DNA of 64,000 bases, taken from positions 59,901,120-59,965,119 of the forward strand of contig CM043956.1 of the NCBI GenBank assembly GCA_014529385.2, read 5' to 3'. Positions 1 to 10,498 of the stretch are shown piece after piece. A program made the position numbers and the translations under genes. The stretch's first letter is position 1, and each line of letters starts with the position of its first letter. The stretch is from Adiantum capillus-veneris. Lineage: Eukaryota; Streptophyta; Polypodiopsida; Polypodiales; Pteridaceae. The notes beneath the pieces were generated by a model that worked only from the letters and a program-made list of their open reading frames with translations, searched no databases and was not told where the DNA came from.

Positions 1-159
1 TGGCCATCAGGTTCACCATCAGATCCGCTGTTGATACGGTGGGGTGGGGACCTCACAGTCACTACCCGCGGACTTTCTCTCTCTAACCAATAAAGCCTTT
101 GCAAAGGATTTACTCGCTAACCGTGAATTGCACAAACTTACCATCTCTCTAACCGTGAG

Positions 160-290
160 GCATTCCGCTACCCGTGAGGCATCTTGCTAACCGCCAGGCA
201 TCCTCCTAACCACGAGGCATCTTGCTAACCGCCAGGCATCCCGCTACCCGCGAGGCATCCCACTAACTGCGAGGAACAAAAGAGAGCCGA
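160..290 (-). repeat. GGTTAGC minisatellite inside LTR-G
   Basis: On the minus strand there are at least five imperfect units of about 20 bp with the core GATGCCT-CGCGGTTAGC. Shorter, more degenerate versions occupy the same place in the other two LTR-G copies (about 7626-7860 and 11594-11825). Variation in unit number fits replication slippage or unequal exchange. No function is evident. Confidence 0.6.
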
Positions 291-629
291 TAACCTCAGC
301 TTAATCTCCACTAACTGCGGAATCATCTCACTACTTGCGAGGAACAAAATATATTCTTTCAACAATTATTCTCTTTAAATTATTCTTCAAACATGGTCAA
401 CAAATTCTTCATATCAATCAAAATCCACTTATCGAACAATAACAATTTGTTAAGTGATAACAATTCAACAAATAGTGACAATTTATCAAACAGTTCTTTC
501 ACTAATCTATAAAAGCATTTGCTTGTTTCTTGTGATAGAATCATGTTTTTCAAACAGTTTAAGGGGTTCCCTATGGTTAGCTTCCCAAGTCATCATGAAT
601 AGCAAAGCAGAATTATAAATTCGTCTTAC

Positions 630-809
630 CGGATTGACGTTATGTTCGATTACCTCCCATGTTTGAGGTTGGACGGCTTCGACTTCTTTCACAACCAATA
701 CATCCGCTTTAGCAACATTTGGAGTAGATGATATCTTCTTTTGCACCTTCCTTGGAGGTGGAGTGACATGAGCGTCCTTCGAGATTTAAGTCACTCGCTT
801 TGAGGCCAT
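630..809 (-). pseudogene. LTR-encoded leader exon of the LTR-G family, copy 3
   Basis: The exon runs from an ATG (809) to a splice donor (GT at 629-628) and is 180 bp, exactly 60 codons. It begins MASKRVT, then has an in-frame TAA where the sister copy at 11150 has CAA, so this copy is broken. Later residues (PPPRKV, KEVEAVQP, then NP at the donor) align with the sister copies without frame shifts although the DNA has diverged. That pattern suggests past selection on the protein. The role is inferred: N-terminal part of a spliced Gag. Confidence 0.6.
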
Positions 810-1637
810 CGTATCGATGTAGAGAAGAGGGAAAGAGAGAAGAGAACTCTAGAATTCAAAGGGCAACACGACGGTTGTAGAGAAAGACTTGGAGATGGAC
901 ATGGCTTGAAGGTAAGAGCTCGAGGGAGAGAGGTTGAGGGAGAAAAGGTAACTCCAACGTCAAAGAAAGAGGGCTTATGCTTCTAAGAGTGTGTGTCTGT
1001 GTTTTGAAAGGGAGGGGAGAGGGGTCTTTATATAGACTCTCAAGGCCAGCTAAGAATAGAGGGATAAGTTCGCGTACGTTCGTGGCTCTCAAAAAAAAAA
1101 AATTAAAATAAAAAATAAAAAATATATATATATATATAGATATATATATTGGCGTACACGGATTCCTATGCACAATTTCGGTTCTCCAATTTTAGAAGAA
1201 GCTTGGGCTTCCAAGACAAGAGCTTTAAACTTAACTCCCTTCTCTTTCTTTCATAAAAATAATCCTCCTTTCCTAAAATTGCTCTCCCTTTCCTAAAATT
1301 ACTCTCTCTTTCCAAAAGAGTCAACTCTTATCTTTAGATACAATCTTGAGGCTTAAGTTTCCCATCAAATTTATTGTTTTCAAGTGAATAAAGGTCATGA
1401 TTAATAGTTCTAAAGTCCGATTTTTGATATGATCGTTCCATTAGAATGCTCTTTGACTTAATAAAATGCAAACCTCAAATATTTGCAAAGTAAATGAAAT
1501 ACTTTTATTGAAAAATGCTGGGTACATTACATACACAAAATGACAAAATAGCATGTGCAGTACTGCTTGTAGTGAAAACAAAGACCAAAATCAGCCCGAA
1601 TAAAAAATCTAAGCAGATTGAGCTCTATGAGCCTTCT

Positions 1638-2530
1638 TGTTAGCGGGTCGCGGTGATGGACGTTTACATCATAGCTTTTTGGTACTAACATAATGTCAAT
1701 ACTCAGGGAAGTGACTCGGATGGGGCACGGAGACTCTTTGAAATCATCAATCTCAAGAAGTGAAACTTAACAAGCAATCAAACTAGCTCAACAAGCAAAC
1801 CAACACTCAATGATCAGGAAAATCTTCTTATGTCCTTTCTCATAGATCTAAGTTATCACGCCATTTCGGCACTCAGATGGACTCGAAATGCAACGGAACT
1901 TTAGGAGAATGTCAAGGATACCTAAGAGCACTATCCTAGCAAGTATTGTTGCACATACAACAAGGTACTAAAATCACAATCCATCATGAAAAAGGTCTTG
2001 AAAACTACAACAGAACTATCCAGAAAGATCGCCCTATGGTCTAAGAACACTCTCCTATGGTCAAAATGACTAAAAACAGTGATTTAAGCACTCAAATTTG
2101 AAGATTACGCTCATAGATGCGTAGTCACAAATCTCAACAAAACTGAAAGAGCAAAGAGACAGGAACACAATGCAGGTTTCAAAATTGAAAACGGATTACC
2201 CAGTCCATAGCTGCGATGAGTACAAGTTGGAGCTTCATAGTCGCTTCAGTGTATGTACAGCAGAGATCTTTTCTTCTCTAAAGATAAGCCTTCTTTTCAC
2301 ATTAAAGTTATTGAACTTTGGCATTCTAAATGGCCAGTGATCAGTTCACATGGACCTTTACAATTTTCATGAAACAATTACAACTTAGGGAATTGATCCA
2401 CTACTCTGGAGGATTACACAGAGTATTAATATACTAGCTCGAAAGAATAATAGAGTATGTGGTGTCTGGCTCTGTGTCCGACCAGTTGGGCACCCGTTCG
2501 GTTTGTCTCTTAATACTTTCCAAAAAGTTT
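1638..2530 (-). repeat. LTR-X, inverted copy
   Basis: This is the reverse complement of sequence found at 5340-6501 joined to 12431-12659. It ends (minus sense) in CTAACA at 1638. It lacks the 440-bp element that interrupts the plus copy, and also lacks the gag-only element, so it serves as the empty-site control for both insertions. Its 5' part is missing: near 2530 it joins a copia leader. No coding sequence is seen. Confidence 0.7.
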
Positions 2531-2534
2531 GTCA

Positions 2535-2641
2535 ACCTACAAACGCTTGCCAAAGCTCACTGAAATCGAAGAAAGTGAGCAGGCATGTGCTGGAGTTGTT
2601 AGACAGCAAAGCTCAAGAGAGTGCAACCTGCTCTGATACCA
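2535..2641 (-). other. Copia leader fragment with primer binding site
   Basis: The minus strand reads LTR end, three bases, then TGGTATCAGAGC (2641-2630), a match to the 3' end of initiator tRNA-Met used as primer by many plant retrotransposons. The leader that follows resembles the leader of the copia element at 46930-47060. It stops after about 100 bp at the junction with LTR-X, so gag and pol are missing here. Confidence 0.75.
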
Positions 2642-2643
2642 AT

Positions 2644-3106
2644 TGTTGGAATTAGGGTTGCAAGAAAACACACACAGATTGGACAAGATGAAGGAATCTC
2701 AAGGCACACAATAGAGAGTGTATTACTTATTGTGCAATGGAAAGATCGACCGTATGCACGGGAAAAAAGCCTCCTAAAGAGAGAAAAAATGCCCCGGTGG
2801 TCCTAAGTGTGTTCACACACATCACCACCACATGTTTCTGGTAACATTTTGAGCAATTTGCCTTGCAAGGTAGTGATGTGTGTGTTCACACACATCACTA
2901 CCACATGTATCTGGTAACATTTTGAGCAAGTTGCCTTGCAAGGTAATCATATAGCAACTCAAGGCACACAATAGAGAGTGTATTACTTATTGTGCAATGG
3001 AAAGATCGACCGTATGCACGGGAAAAAAGCCTCCTAAAGACAGAAAAAATGCCCCGGTGGTGCTAAGTGTGTTCACACACATCACTACCACATGTATCTG
3101 GTAACA
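2644..3106 (-). repeat. Copia 5' LTR with internal tandem duplications
   Basis: A full LTR (2644-2846; minus sense TGTTACC...CCAACA) is followed by two extra partial copies of its upstream part, ending near 2919 and spanning 2959-3106. The partial copies are separated by a short shared spacer (TTTTGAGCAA...). The family is the same as the LTRs at 47063 and 49049. The duplicated segment is the U3 side, where promoters lie. The extra copies most likely arose by slippage or unequal exchange. Confidence 0.75.
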
Positions 3107-3847
3107 TTTTGAGCAAGTTGCCTTGCAAGGTAATCATATAGCAGCTGAGAATAGTTGTTTTCTTAAAGAAGACATATCATAATGGGATTTGATTATGATG
3201 CATTAACATTTACTTTTTGTAGCTGGCAAGTGGCAAAGACATAGGTGACTCATGGCTTATGAAATTGGAAAATAATTTGTGGACATTTTTATTAGTAGAG
3301 ATCTCTTTATGACCAACACTCATTTGTATGTCCATATCGACAATTGTAATATATTTTTAGCATTGAAATGCAAGAGAAACATACTCACTCTTGCATGTGG
3401 GGAGACTATATCCATTTCTCTATGTTCCTACTCTCTCTTTTGTCTTACGGTATGCATAGGACTCTGTGCTAGGAGGTCATACATGAATTCTCGTATTCTC
3501 TCTCCATCTCTCTTTCACCTTCTTCTCATGGTATGTGTAGTGGATTTATTATTTTGTATGTTCTATCATGGATTCTGTAGGGACTCTAAGAACCCAACGA
3601 TTGTAGGCAGTAGCTTCAGCAAGTGGGATTAACCTTTAGTGTGAAAGAGAGAGAGAGTTTTATAAGTTTTATTTAATTAAAGCACATTGTTTTAGGGTCT
3701 ACATTAGGAGATTTCGGAGACCATTTGTAGGGCTTTCTAAGAAATTCTATTTCTCTCTCTAGAAAGTTTTCTTAAAATGCACTTGCACTTATTGAGTACG
3801 TCCAAAAGGATGACTAGAAACTCTAAAATGTGAACCTACCTTTTTGG
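3107..3847. other. No recognised feature
   Basis: This stretch is AT-rich with CT-rich patches. Short open frames exist, but none has a recognisable motif, coding periodicity or a partner elsewhere in the window. Confidence 0.4.
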
Positions 3848-4483
3848 TGATATTTAAAAACAGTCACATTTTCATTAAATGCGAGTGTTTTTTTCATGAG
3901 GTAGGTGCCACTCATTCAATGTCTTTCATCATCACTAAAATTAAAAAAAATCAGAAAACTATTAACTAGTGTTAGAATTTGACGTTTTCAACACCACCAA
4001 TGCATCCAGAAACCCAAAAACAAATGTCTATTTGCCCCGATACCTAGAAAGGAGAAAAGACCAAAAACCCCTTTTTAGGGGTTTTTGCCAATCGACACGT
4101 TGGGGGGGGGGGGGACATTCCAAAAACTTTTGGAATGGCTTCTATGCGCCATGAGGCAAAAATTATCTCACGATGCGTAGAGGCCATTCCATTTGTTTTT
4201 GAAATGGCCTCTACATGTCATTCAACAAAAACCCCTTTTGGGGGATTTTGGTCTTTTCTTCCTCTCCGGGTGTTAGAACAGGGCAAGTAGCTAATTGTTT
4301 TTCATTATTTTTGTGAGCTTTGGACGTATTGGCAGTGAAAAAAACTCTAAATTCCAACACTATTAATAGTTTTGTGTTTTCTTTTTCATTTCAATGATGT
4401 CAAAATCCACATTGAATGATCGACGTCTACCTCATGAAAAAGATACTTGCATTTAATAAAAAGGTGACTGTCTTTAAAGACCG
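3848..4483. mobile_element. Foldback (palindromic) element, non-autonomous
   Basis: The two halves are imperfect reverse complements of each other over most of their length: outer arms around TTTAAAAACAGTC and GACTGTCTTTAAA, middle arms around CATGAGGTAG, inner arms around AGACCAAAAACCCC. The centre is near 4165, and a 13-G run (4102-4114) sits in the left arm only. No coding sequence is present. Terminal duplications could not be fixed, so the exact ends are uncertain by tens of bases. Size and structure fit a MITE or foldback element. Confidence 0.65.
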
Positions 4484-4560
4484 TTGGATCATCAAATGAG
4501 AAGGTCACGCATTTTTCATATTTTTGTTAATATCAACCTATTTTGCTACGTAATGTTGGC

Positions 4561-4563
<3 letters not shown>

Positions 4564-4610
<47 letters not shown>
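4564..4610. repeat. (CT)n microsatellite
   Basis: An uninterrupted CT dinucleotide run of about 23 units. Confidence 0.95.
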
Positions 4611-4614
<4 letters not shown>

Positions 4615-5201
4615 AAAGGCCCTCCAAAAGACCTCCAAAATTTCCTAATGAAAGTGCAGTTTTCTTTAACAGAGTGTTTATTTTTGGTCAATTTCTCTCT
4701 AGATACAACTAGAGAACCAACGCCTATCTCGATTTAGCAGGAGGGGTTTTAAAATGCAATTTCTTTTGGCAATAATTTTTATATTCAGTTTTGAAAAAAA
4801 AATCCTAAAGTAAGAGGTCATTTTATACATTTAAACATTTAAAAAGAGGGGTTTTTTTAATATCCCACAAATGTATGTTATATAAGGGGTACTAAATAGC
4901 GCACCCCTTAAGGCGCCTATCCAACTAAAGTAGCACAAATTTTTGATGCGAAATCCATTCTCTAACATTTTCTAGTGCAAAATAGCCAAAACATGAATTT
5001 ACAATCAAATGCCCAATCTACAAGGTTTATGGATAGTTTTATCACTTTTCTTTAACAATACGGATAATATAATATGGTTGAGATGATGGAGAGTGTTTTG
5101 GCTTCTAAGGGATAGACCCTTAAGGAAATGAGAAGAAAAGTTTCCTTGATAAATCAAAGATCAAGTCACGTATCAACAATATGGTGGATATGAATCACTC
5201 A
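4611..5201. other. No recognised feature
   Basis: AT-rich sequence without a convincing reading frame. The last part (about 5150-5201) leads into a purine tract and may be the 3' internal end of the element to which LTR-X belongs. Confidence 0.35.
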
Positions 5202-5213
5202 AGGAGGGGGAAG
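5202..5213 (+). promoter_or_regulatory. Polypurine tract before LTR-X
   Basis: AGGAGGGGGAAG lies directly before TGTCATC. A purine tract touching a TG start is the usual site of plus-strand priming in LTR retrotransposons, and it is the main reason for calling LTR-X an LTR. Confidence 0.55.
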
Positions 5214-6501
5214 TGTCATCAACTACAAAGCACTTCCCAAGCTAAAGACCAACCTTGAAGACATAGCTAAAGACAACCCTACGACAAGATTGCACAAGGT
5301 CATGTCAAGGGACGAAACAAGCTAGGAAGGGGAAAATGTTTGAGGATTGACCGAACAGGTGCCCACCTGGTCAAACACATAGCCGGACACCACATTTGTA
5401 GTGCATTATTTTGTTGGGCTAGTGTAGTGATACTCTATGTAAATCCTGATTCTAGAGTAGAAGTTCAACTCTCTCAGTTGTAATTTTGTCATGAAAATTG
5501 TCAAAGTCCATGTGAACCGGCCAATGGCCATTTAAAATGCCCTAGGTATAGAGTTCAATAACTTTAATGTAAGAAAAGGGCTTATCTATAGAGAATAAAG
5601 AGCTCTCTTATACGTACGCTCAAGCTATGAAGCTGCTCCAACTTGTAATCACCACAGCTAATGATTGGGTAATCCATTTTCAGTTTTGAAACTTGCATTG
5701 TGTTCCTCTTTCCTTGCTCTTTCAATTAAGTGTAAGCATTGTCAGTTTTGTTGTGGTTCTCTTTTACGTATCTATGAGCCTTAATCGCAAATTTGAGTGC
5801 CTAAATCACTGTTTTATGACATTTTGACCATCCGTAAGAAGAGAATGGGGTCTAGGAGGGCCTCTTTATTTGGCAGTTTAAGGCAGTCAAAGCTCTAGTA
5901 TTAAGAAAGCAATCAAAGGAGAGCTTTTGAATTCAAACATACAAAACAACTAGTTTACTTGAATTCAAATTCTCCCCAAAATGTGAAATTTAAAATTTAG
6001 CGAGCAAAATTATATCATGACATATCTTCAAAAAGATCTCAGCGTGTAGATTGCAGATCTATAATCGTCGCTCAAATCCGAGATTGTATGTAGAAGTTAT
6101 GGAAGGTTGAAAATCATAAAGTTGTCCCACCCCCTCCCCCCCTTTTTTGGGGAGAAAACGTGCATTCTTTGACCATTCTTACTCCTCTCTTGAACACCCA
6201 CCATTCTTGCATACATGGCTTGCACCTATTTGTCAAGATGATAATCACCTCCATACTCTCATAGAAAATAAATAGGCCTTCCTAGACCTCATCCTCTTTC
6301 TAATGTAGGAGAGTGTTTGTAGACCATAGGGTGACCTTTTTGGACTGATCTGCTGCAGTTTTCAGGACCTTTTTCATGATGGATTGTGATTTTGGTACCT
6401 TGTAGGATTGGGACTAGAGTTGGTAGAATAGTGTCCCTAGGTGTTCTTAACATTATCCTAAAGTTTTATTGCGTTTTGAGTATGTTCGAGTGCCAAAATT
6501 G
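5214..6501 (+). repeat. LTR-X, left part of split copy
   Basis: It starts TGTCATC after a purine tract and matches the inverted copy at 1638-2530. It is interrupted by a 440-bp inverted-repeat element (5849-6288) and then, at 6501, by the gag-only retrotransposon. The family continues at 12431-12659. Internal sequence on the 5' side is not seen, so the element of origin is unknown. Confidence 0.6.
5849..6288. mobile_element. MITE-like inverted-repeat element inside LTR-X
   Basis: It begins GGTCTAGGAGGGCC and ends GGCCTTCCTAGACC; the terminal repeats continue inward through CTTTATTT / AAATAAAT. The inverted LTR-X copy (around 2040-2050) has no such sequence, so the element was inserted here after the two copies separated. 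A clear target duplication is not visible. At 440 bp and without coding capacity it must depend on a transposase supplied elsewhere. Confidence 0.65.
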
Positions 6502-6937
6502 TGTAATGTACCCAACATTTATCCATATAAGTCATTTCAGTTATTTTGCAAAGTAATTGGGATTCTCAATTTTGTGACTCATCATGAGTTTATCAAAGCA
6601 ATCGAAATTGAAAAGCAGGTTCAGAATCTATTTATTTATGATCTTTCTTTATGTGGAACAATAGGTTTATGTGGGAACTTAATCTATGAGTGAAGAAAAA
6701 GCTTAAACATAGTATTTTTAGGAAAGAAAGAGAGGTGAGTCAAAATTAGGATACTTCTTTTTTTCTCTCTCTCAAGATAGAATGGGAACTTGTAAGTATA
6801 GAGCTGTTTAAAAATCGCGCATAGGATTTGCGAACGCCCAAAAAGAAAAAACCAAAAAATTGAGCCGCGACGACATGCGAGTTTTTTCTTCTCCTATTCT
6901 GGAAACCTCTCAATATTCTTAGCACCCCCCTACGTCC

Positions 6938-6947
6938 TATATAAAGG
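6938..6947 (+). promoter_or_regulatory. TATA box of the 5' LTR
   Basis: TATATAAAGG, kept at 10925-10934 in the 3' LTR and, slightly changed, in the copy at 1-1531. Transcription would start about 30 bp downstream, placing the leader exon in the transcript. Confidence 0.65.
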
Positions 6948-7096
6948 ACCCTTCTCCTCTCACTTTGAACATACAAATCTAAGGAAGCGGAAGCTCTCTC
7001 GCAACGACGCGCCGAAGGAAGCCTCTCTCCCTTAACCTCTCACCTTCAAGACATCTCCATCTCCAATCATCGATGTGTCGTCACCCGATTTGTGAA

Positions 7097-7143
<47 letters not shown>

Positions 7144-7178
7144 CAACAACGCGCTTTTCTTTTCTCCATTTCAAAGCT

Positions 7179-7354
7179 ATGGATCCGAAGCATGTAACGC
7201 GAAGTTCTAAGGACGCCATGCCATTGCACCTCCAAGGAAGGTGGGAAGAAAGGTGTCAAGTCCGAACGTATCTCATACGGAAGCATCAACCAATGAAGAA
7301 GTCGAAGCCCTCCAACCTCCAGCATAAGAGTTAGCCACACGCGCTCCAAATCCG
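7179..7354 (+). pseudogene. LTR-encoded leader exon (5' LTR copy), frameshifted
   Basis: The ATG at 7179 opens MDPKHVTRSSKDA and the exon ends AATCCG before GTAAGA. It is 176 bp against 177 in the 3' LTR; a one-base loss after GACGCC breaks the frame. Because this is the copy that would be transcribed and spliced to gag, the present element probably no longer makes a full fused Gag. The exon role is inferred from frame conservation between copies and from the gag frame lacking an ATG. Confidence 0.55.
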
Positions 7355-8463
7355 GTAAGACAAAGTTATAATTATGCATAGTATTCATGTTGACCGGTAA
7401 GATGAACTTAGACCTTATCTTAAACCGATCGGAAACGTGATTGTTCAATCACATGAAACAAGCATATGTTTCATAAAGTAGTAAAAGTATTGTTTTTATA
7501 GAATTTTATTGTTTGATAAAGAAATACTATTGATAAGTGATTATGGTTTGAGAATATGATTTTGATTGTCCTTTTTGAAAGAAACATTTAGAATATGAAA
7601 TACTGAAAGAAAATCTTGTTTCTAGATGGAACTCGCGGTTAAGGAGAGGAATCCGCGGTTAGCGAAAATTAAAGTTGAGGTCATCAAATTCCTTTTTTTT
7701 ACCTTGTGGTTAGCAAGATGCCTTGCGGGTAGCAAGATGTCCCTTGCGGTTAGCAATAGGGAAGTATGTGTATCTCGCGGTTAGAGATTAAGAAAAACCT
7801 TTGCAAAGGCTCTTTCTGCTAGACAAAGAAAGTCCGTGGTTAGCGGCAAAACTTGTATAGAAACTAAAGACTCTCTTTTCTTTTGTGGATTATAGAATTG
7901 TTTAACTCCTGTTATGAAAGAGTTGTTTGATGATGTTTGAAAGGATTGTACTAAAGAACTTGTGCTAGAAACTAATTAAGGAAAATTGTTGTATATATCA
8001 TGGTAGTAATTAGATAACATTAAAAGAACGGGTGAGTCTGGTGTGGAAAGTGGGGATCGGCTTAGGTTGCCGATCAAGGATGGGTGGACTCGATTAGTCG
8101 AGTACTTTTCACTTTGTCTTAGTTAGTTAGAGATTTATCTCATGTCATATTTTGGATTTAAGGATGGCGGTCGTGCCTGTTAAACGCGGGGAAAAAGGCG
8201 TTGTTTTCGGATCCTTAATATGTGAAAGGGATTTTCTTCTCTTATAATGTAGGATCTAGAATCAATAGAGCCTTTAACCTCATCGACCTGGCTTGTGGTG
8301 TAGGGTATTGCAACTACGAACACATCAGGTGGAAGTCTTCTTCTCTTTCGTTGCTCGTATCCTTGCTTTGCATTATCAGAGTAGGGTGTCGTCAACGGAT
8401 TTAGAGGATAGATAAGGTTATCTTTCAAGTCTCCCCGATCTTTTAGGACGGGGATGTTACAGC

Positions 8464-8476
8464 TGGTATCAAAGCC
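8464..8476 (+). promoter_or_regulatory. Primer binding site (initiator tRNA-Met type)
   Basis: TGGTATCAAAGCC begins two bases after the LTR end. The usual plant tRNA-Met site is TGGTATCAGAGC, so there is one mismatch. Confidence 0.85.
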
Positions 8477-9620
8477 AATGATTAACAGAGGTTAACCCAA
8501 CGTTAAAAGGAGAATGTAGGGAAAGAATGTGTTTTTTTTTCTTTTACACTATTATTGCTTTTGTTTCCAAATTACTCTATTAAATTGATCTTATATTCTT
8601 ACGTATTTATATATATAACACGTTTTAGGATCAGCATGAGGCATACATGCGATTTCAGGCGTTCAACATCATGTACATGTCTACGTGTCGATCAAACGAC
8701 TATGACTTTCGGGCATCATTCATGAGGATCCTTGAGATATCGACCACACCGCTGTGTTTTTGAACCCAATGAGGATGGTCTCGAGCCTGGTGGTCTCGTG
8801 GGAGTACTTTTACCATCAGGGTTGGAAGCTTAGGGAATTTTAAATAATGATCTTTGCCGCATCAAATGGTGCAAGGAGCTAAGGCTGGTCCATTACTATA
8901 TCTTTTGGCCAACCGGTGTCAAAACAATGGCCACAGATGGAAGCGTCAACCTCAATCGGTGGGTCTATGACAAGGTCATTGCGGTCGTTCCAAAAGACCG
9001 AGTGGCTGTTAGGGAAAGAACTAGCCACTTCTCGGGCAAGGGATGGACAACAGGATTACCACAACTCCCCGCCACTTATCGATTATTAGCCCCTATAGAA
9101 AATCCTCCGCGCTTCTTCCTAAAGAGTACCGAAGGATATCACGGCTTCAAATATACACCTGAGGATTAGGGTTACTATAACATTTTGTATAAGGGAATTT
9201 GTATTCTTACATCAATAGAAGACGTTGATTTTTTTGGAAAAGAAACTGACTCTTGATAAATAATTTACTCTTGAGCTTAATTGAGATTTGGTGATCCTTA
9301 TATGCTTCATGGTAATAATTGATGCAACTAGTGCTATGGATAGAAAGCCAGTTAATGCGTATGTGTTGCAAATAATAAACTTAGTTGTTTTGTCAAAAAA
9401 ATTGATTGACTTGTCAAGTCATTGACTACTTGTTGGTGAAAAGCCATGGCTGGTTAAGTCGTGTGATTGGATTAAGTTATGATTGGATAAGTCATGTGTT
9501 TGAGTTTGATGGACTGGGTAAGCCATGATTAATTGAATCATGTGTTGAACTCTAAAGGACTAGATAAGCCCAATACTTTAATGACTTAAGTTATTATAAG
9601 CATTGGTGTTAAAAATTTGT
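8477..9620 (+). other. Internal leader with no recognised gene
   Basis: This is the stretch between primer site and gag. A short frame at 8927-9169 (80 codons, opening MATDGSVNLNRWVYDK) resembles nothing I know, and its surroundings (8640-8930) also look like degenerate coding sequence. It may be a captured fragment or relic coding sequence, but there is no positive evidence. Confidence 0.4.
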
Positions 9621-9622
9621 AG

Positions 9623-10393
9623 GACAACCCTCAAATTACTCCTATAGTGGAGAATCCTCAGAACGATGCTTTATACACGGAAGTTCAGGAGAAGAAATTA
9701 TTGCTCAAACAAATGCAACCACCTTCTTTTAAGGGCAAAGGCGCCAATGTGGAAAAGGATGCGGAAGTCTGGATTGAAGCTATGGACGATTATTTCTCAG
9801 CTGCCAAGACTGCACCTGCAAACCAAGTGATGCTGGGGATGTTTTGCCTTATGGGTGAAGCCAAATTATGGCGGAAACAACATTGTCGTGACATGGGAGT
9901 GTTAGAAAATTCCCAGAATTGGAGGGAAATCAAGCAAGCAATGAAGGAAAGATACTTACCCCCTGCTCATCAAGCATTAAAGATGAACGAGTTCTTTAGC
10001 TTGAAGCAATACAGCCTATCCCTGGAAGATTATTACTCAAAGTTCGTAAATCTTAGGCGTTATGCACCACCAATGACAATAGAGCAACAAGTAACTCTAT
10101 TTTGGCAAGGTCTAAGAGAACCAATTAGCTCACGACTGGAAGCCATGAACCCTACCACTATGCAAGATGCTTTATTGCGAGCCAAGCCCTTGATGAAGGA
10201 ACAAGGGATTACAAGAAGAATTGAACAGAATCAAAGATTCAACGATAGACAACCACAAAGCGTCTATGTCACTACTGCGCAATATTCTCGACGCTTGAAT
10301 GTTCGATGCTTTGAATGTGGAGAGTTGGGACATTATCGGAACTCTTTCCAACAACTAACTAATGGAGCAGCAGTAGCAAGTGAAACAGACTAA
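9623..10393 (+). CDS. gag: Gag of Ty3/gypsy type, main exon
   Basis: A retrotransposon Gag capsid protein that would package element RNA. The frame from the splice acceptor begins DNPQITPIVENPQND; the first in-frame start-like codon is GTG (9647) and no ATG opens it, so an upstream exon is likely. The first 170 residues show the retrotrans_gag pattern (DAEVWIEAMDDYF, then WREIKQAMKERYLP, then FWQGLREPISSRLEAM). Near the C-terminus is one zinc knuckle, CFECGELGHYRN, but the last cysteine is missing, so RNA binding may be weakened. A stop follows and no pol is present. The family match is firm; the start is inferred. Confidence 0.8.
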   Translation, partial: DNPQITPIVENPQNDALYTEVQEKKLLLKQMQPPSFKGKGANVEKDAEVWIEAMDDYFSAAKTAPANQVMLGMFCLMGEAKLWRKQHCRDMGVLENSQNWREIKQAMKERYLPPAHQALKMNEFFSLKQYSLSLEDYYSKFVNLRRYAPPMTIEQQVTLFWQGLREPISSRLEAMNPTTMQDALLRAKPLMKEQGITRRIEQNQRFNDRQPQSVYVTTAQYSRRLNVRCFECGELGHYRNSFQQLTNGAAVASETD

Positions 10394-10485
10394 AGACATC
10401 ATCCTTTTTGACATAATGATAATCGTTAGTAATTAGAGTAGGAGTATCCTCACTTTTCCTCGAGATGAGGACATCTCGAATGCCT

Positions 10486-10498
10486 AAGTTGGGGAGAT
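10486..10498 (+). promoter_or_regulatory. Polypurine tract
   Basis: AAGTTGGGGAGAT directly precedes the 3' LTR start TGTAATG. Confidence 0.8.

Larger units (their letters stand above)
1..1531 (-). repeat. LTR-G copy 3, truncated by the window edge
   Basis: Read on the minus strand this starts with TGTAATGTACCC at 1531, the same start as the two LTRs of the gag-only element at 6502 and 10499. It then carries a TATA box (about 1024-1034), a coding-like leader exon (630-809), a conserved GTAAGA splice donor and the GGTTAGC minisatellite in the same order as those LTRs. It is clearly more diverged from them than they are from each other. The window ends before the LTR end, so solo LTR and full element cannot be told apart. 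Confidence 0.75.
6502..8461 (+). repeat. LTR-G, 5' LTR
   Basis: It starts TGTAATGTACCC and ends ATGTTACA. In order it contains a TATA box (6938-6947), a CT microsatellite (7099-7141), the leader exon (7179-7354) with its donor, the GGTTAGC minisatellite (about 7626-7860) and a long U5-like tail. Nearly 2 kb is long for a plant LTR of this type. It differs from the 3' LTR mainly by small substitutions and by CT-run length. Confidence 0.85.
7355..9622 (+). other. Predicted intron from LTR exon to gag
   Basis: The donor GTAAGACAA follows AATCCG at 7354, and the acceptor TTTGTAG ends at 9622. Both borders are phase 0, so the join would run ...NP|DNPQITP... into gag without a shift. The donor is conserved in all three LTR-G copies. 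The intron would remove the rest of the LTR and the primer site, so only unspliced RNA could be reverse transcribed and spliced RNA would be a Gag messenger. No branch point was tested. Confidence 0.5.

Noticed and set aside
3279-3632. 117-codon frame as a possible host membrane protein
   Set aside because: It is cysteine- and leucine-rich by composition only. No domain, no paralogue in the window and no supporting splice or promoter context.
7092-7448. Open frames on both strands across the CT microsatellite
   Set aside because: They arise because a CT or GA repeat has no stop codons in most frames. The real signal there is the leader exon from 7179.
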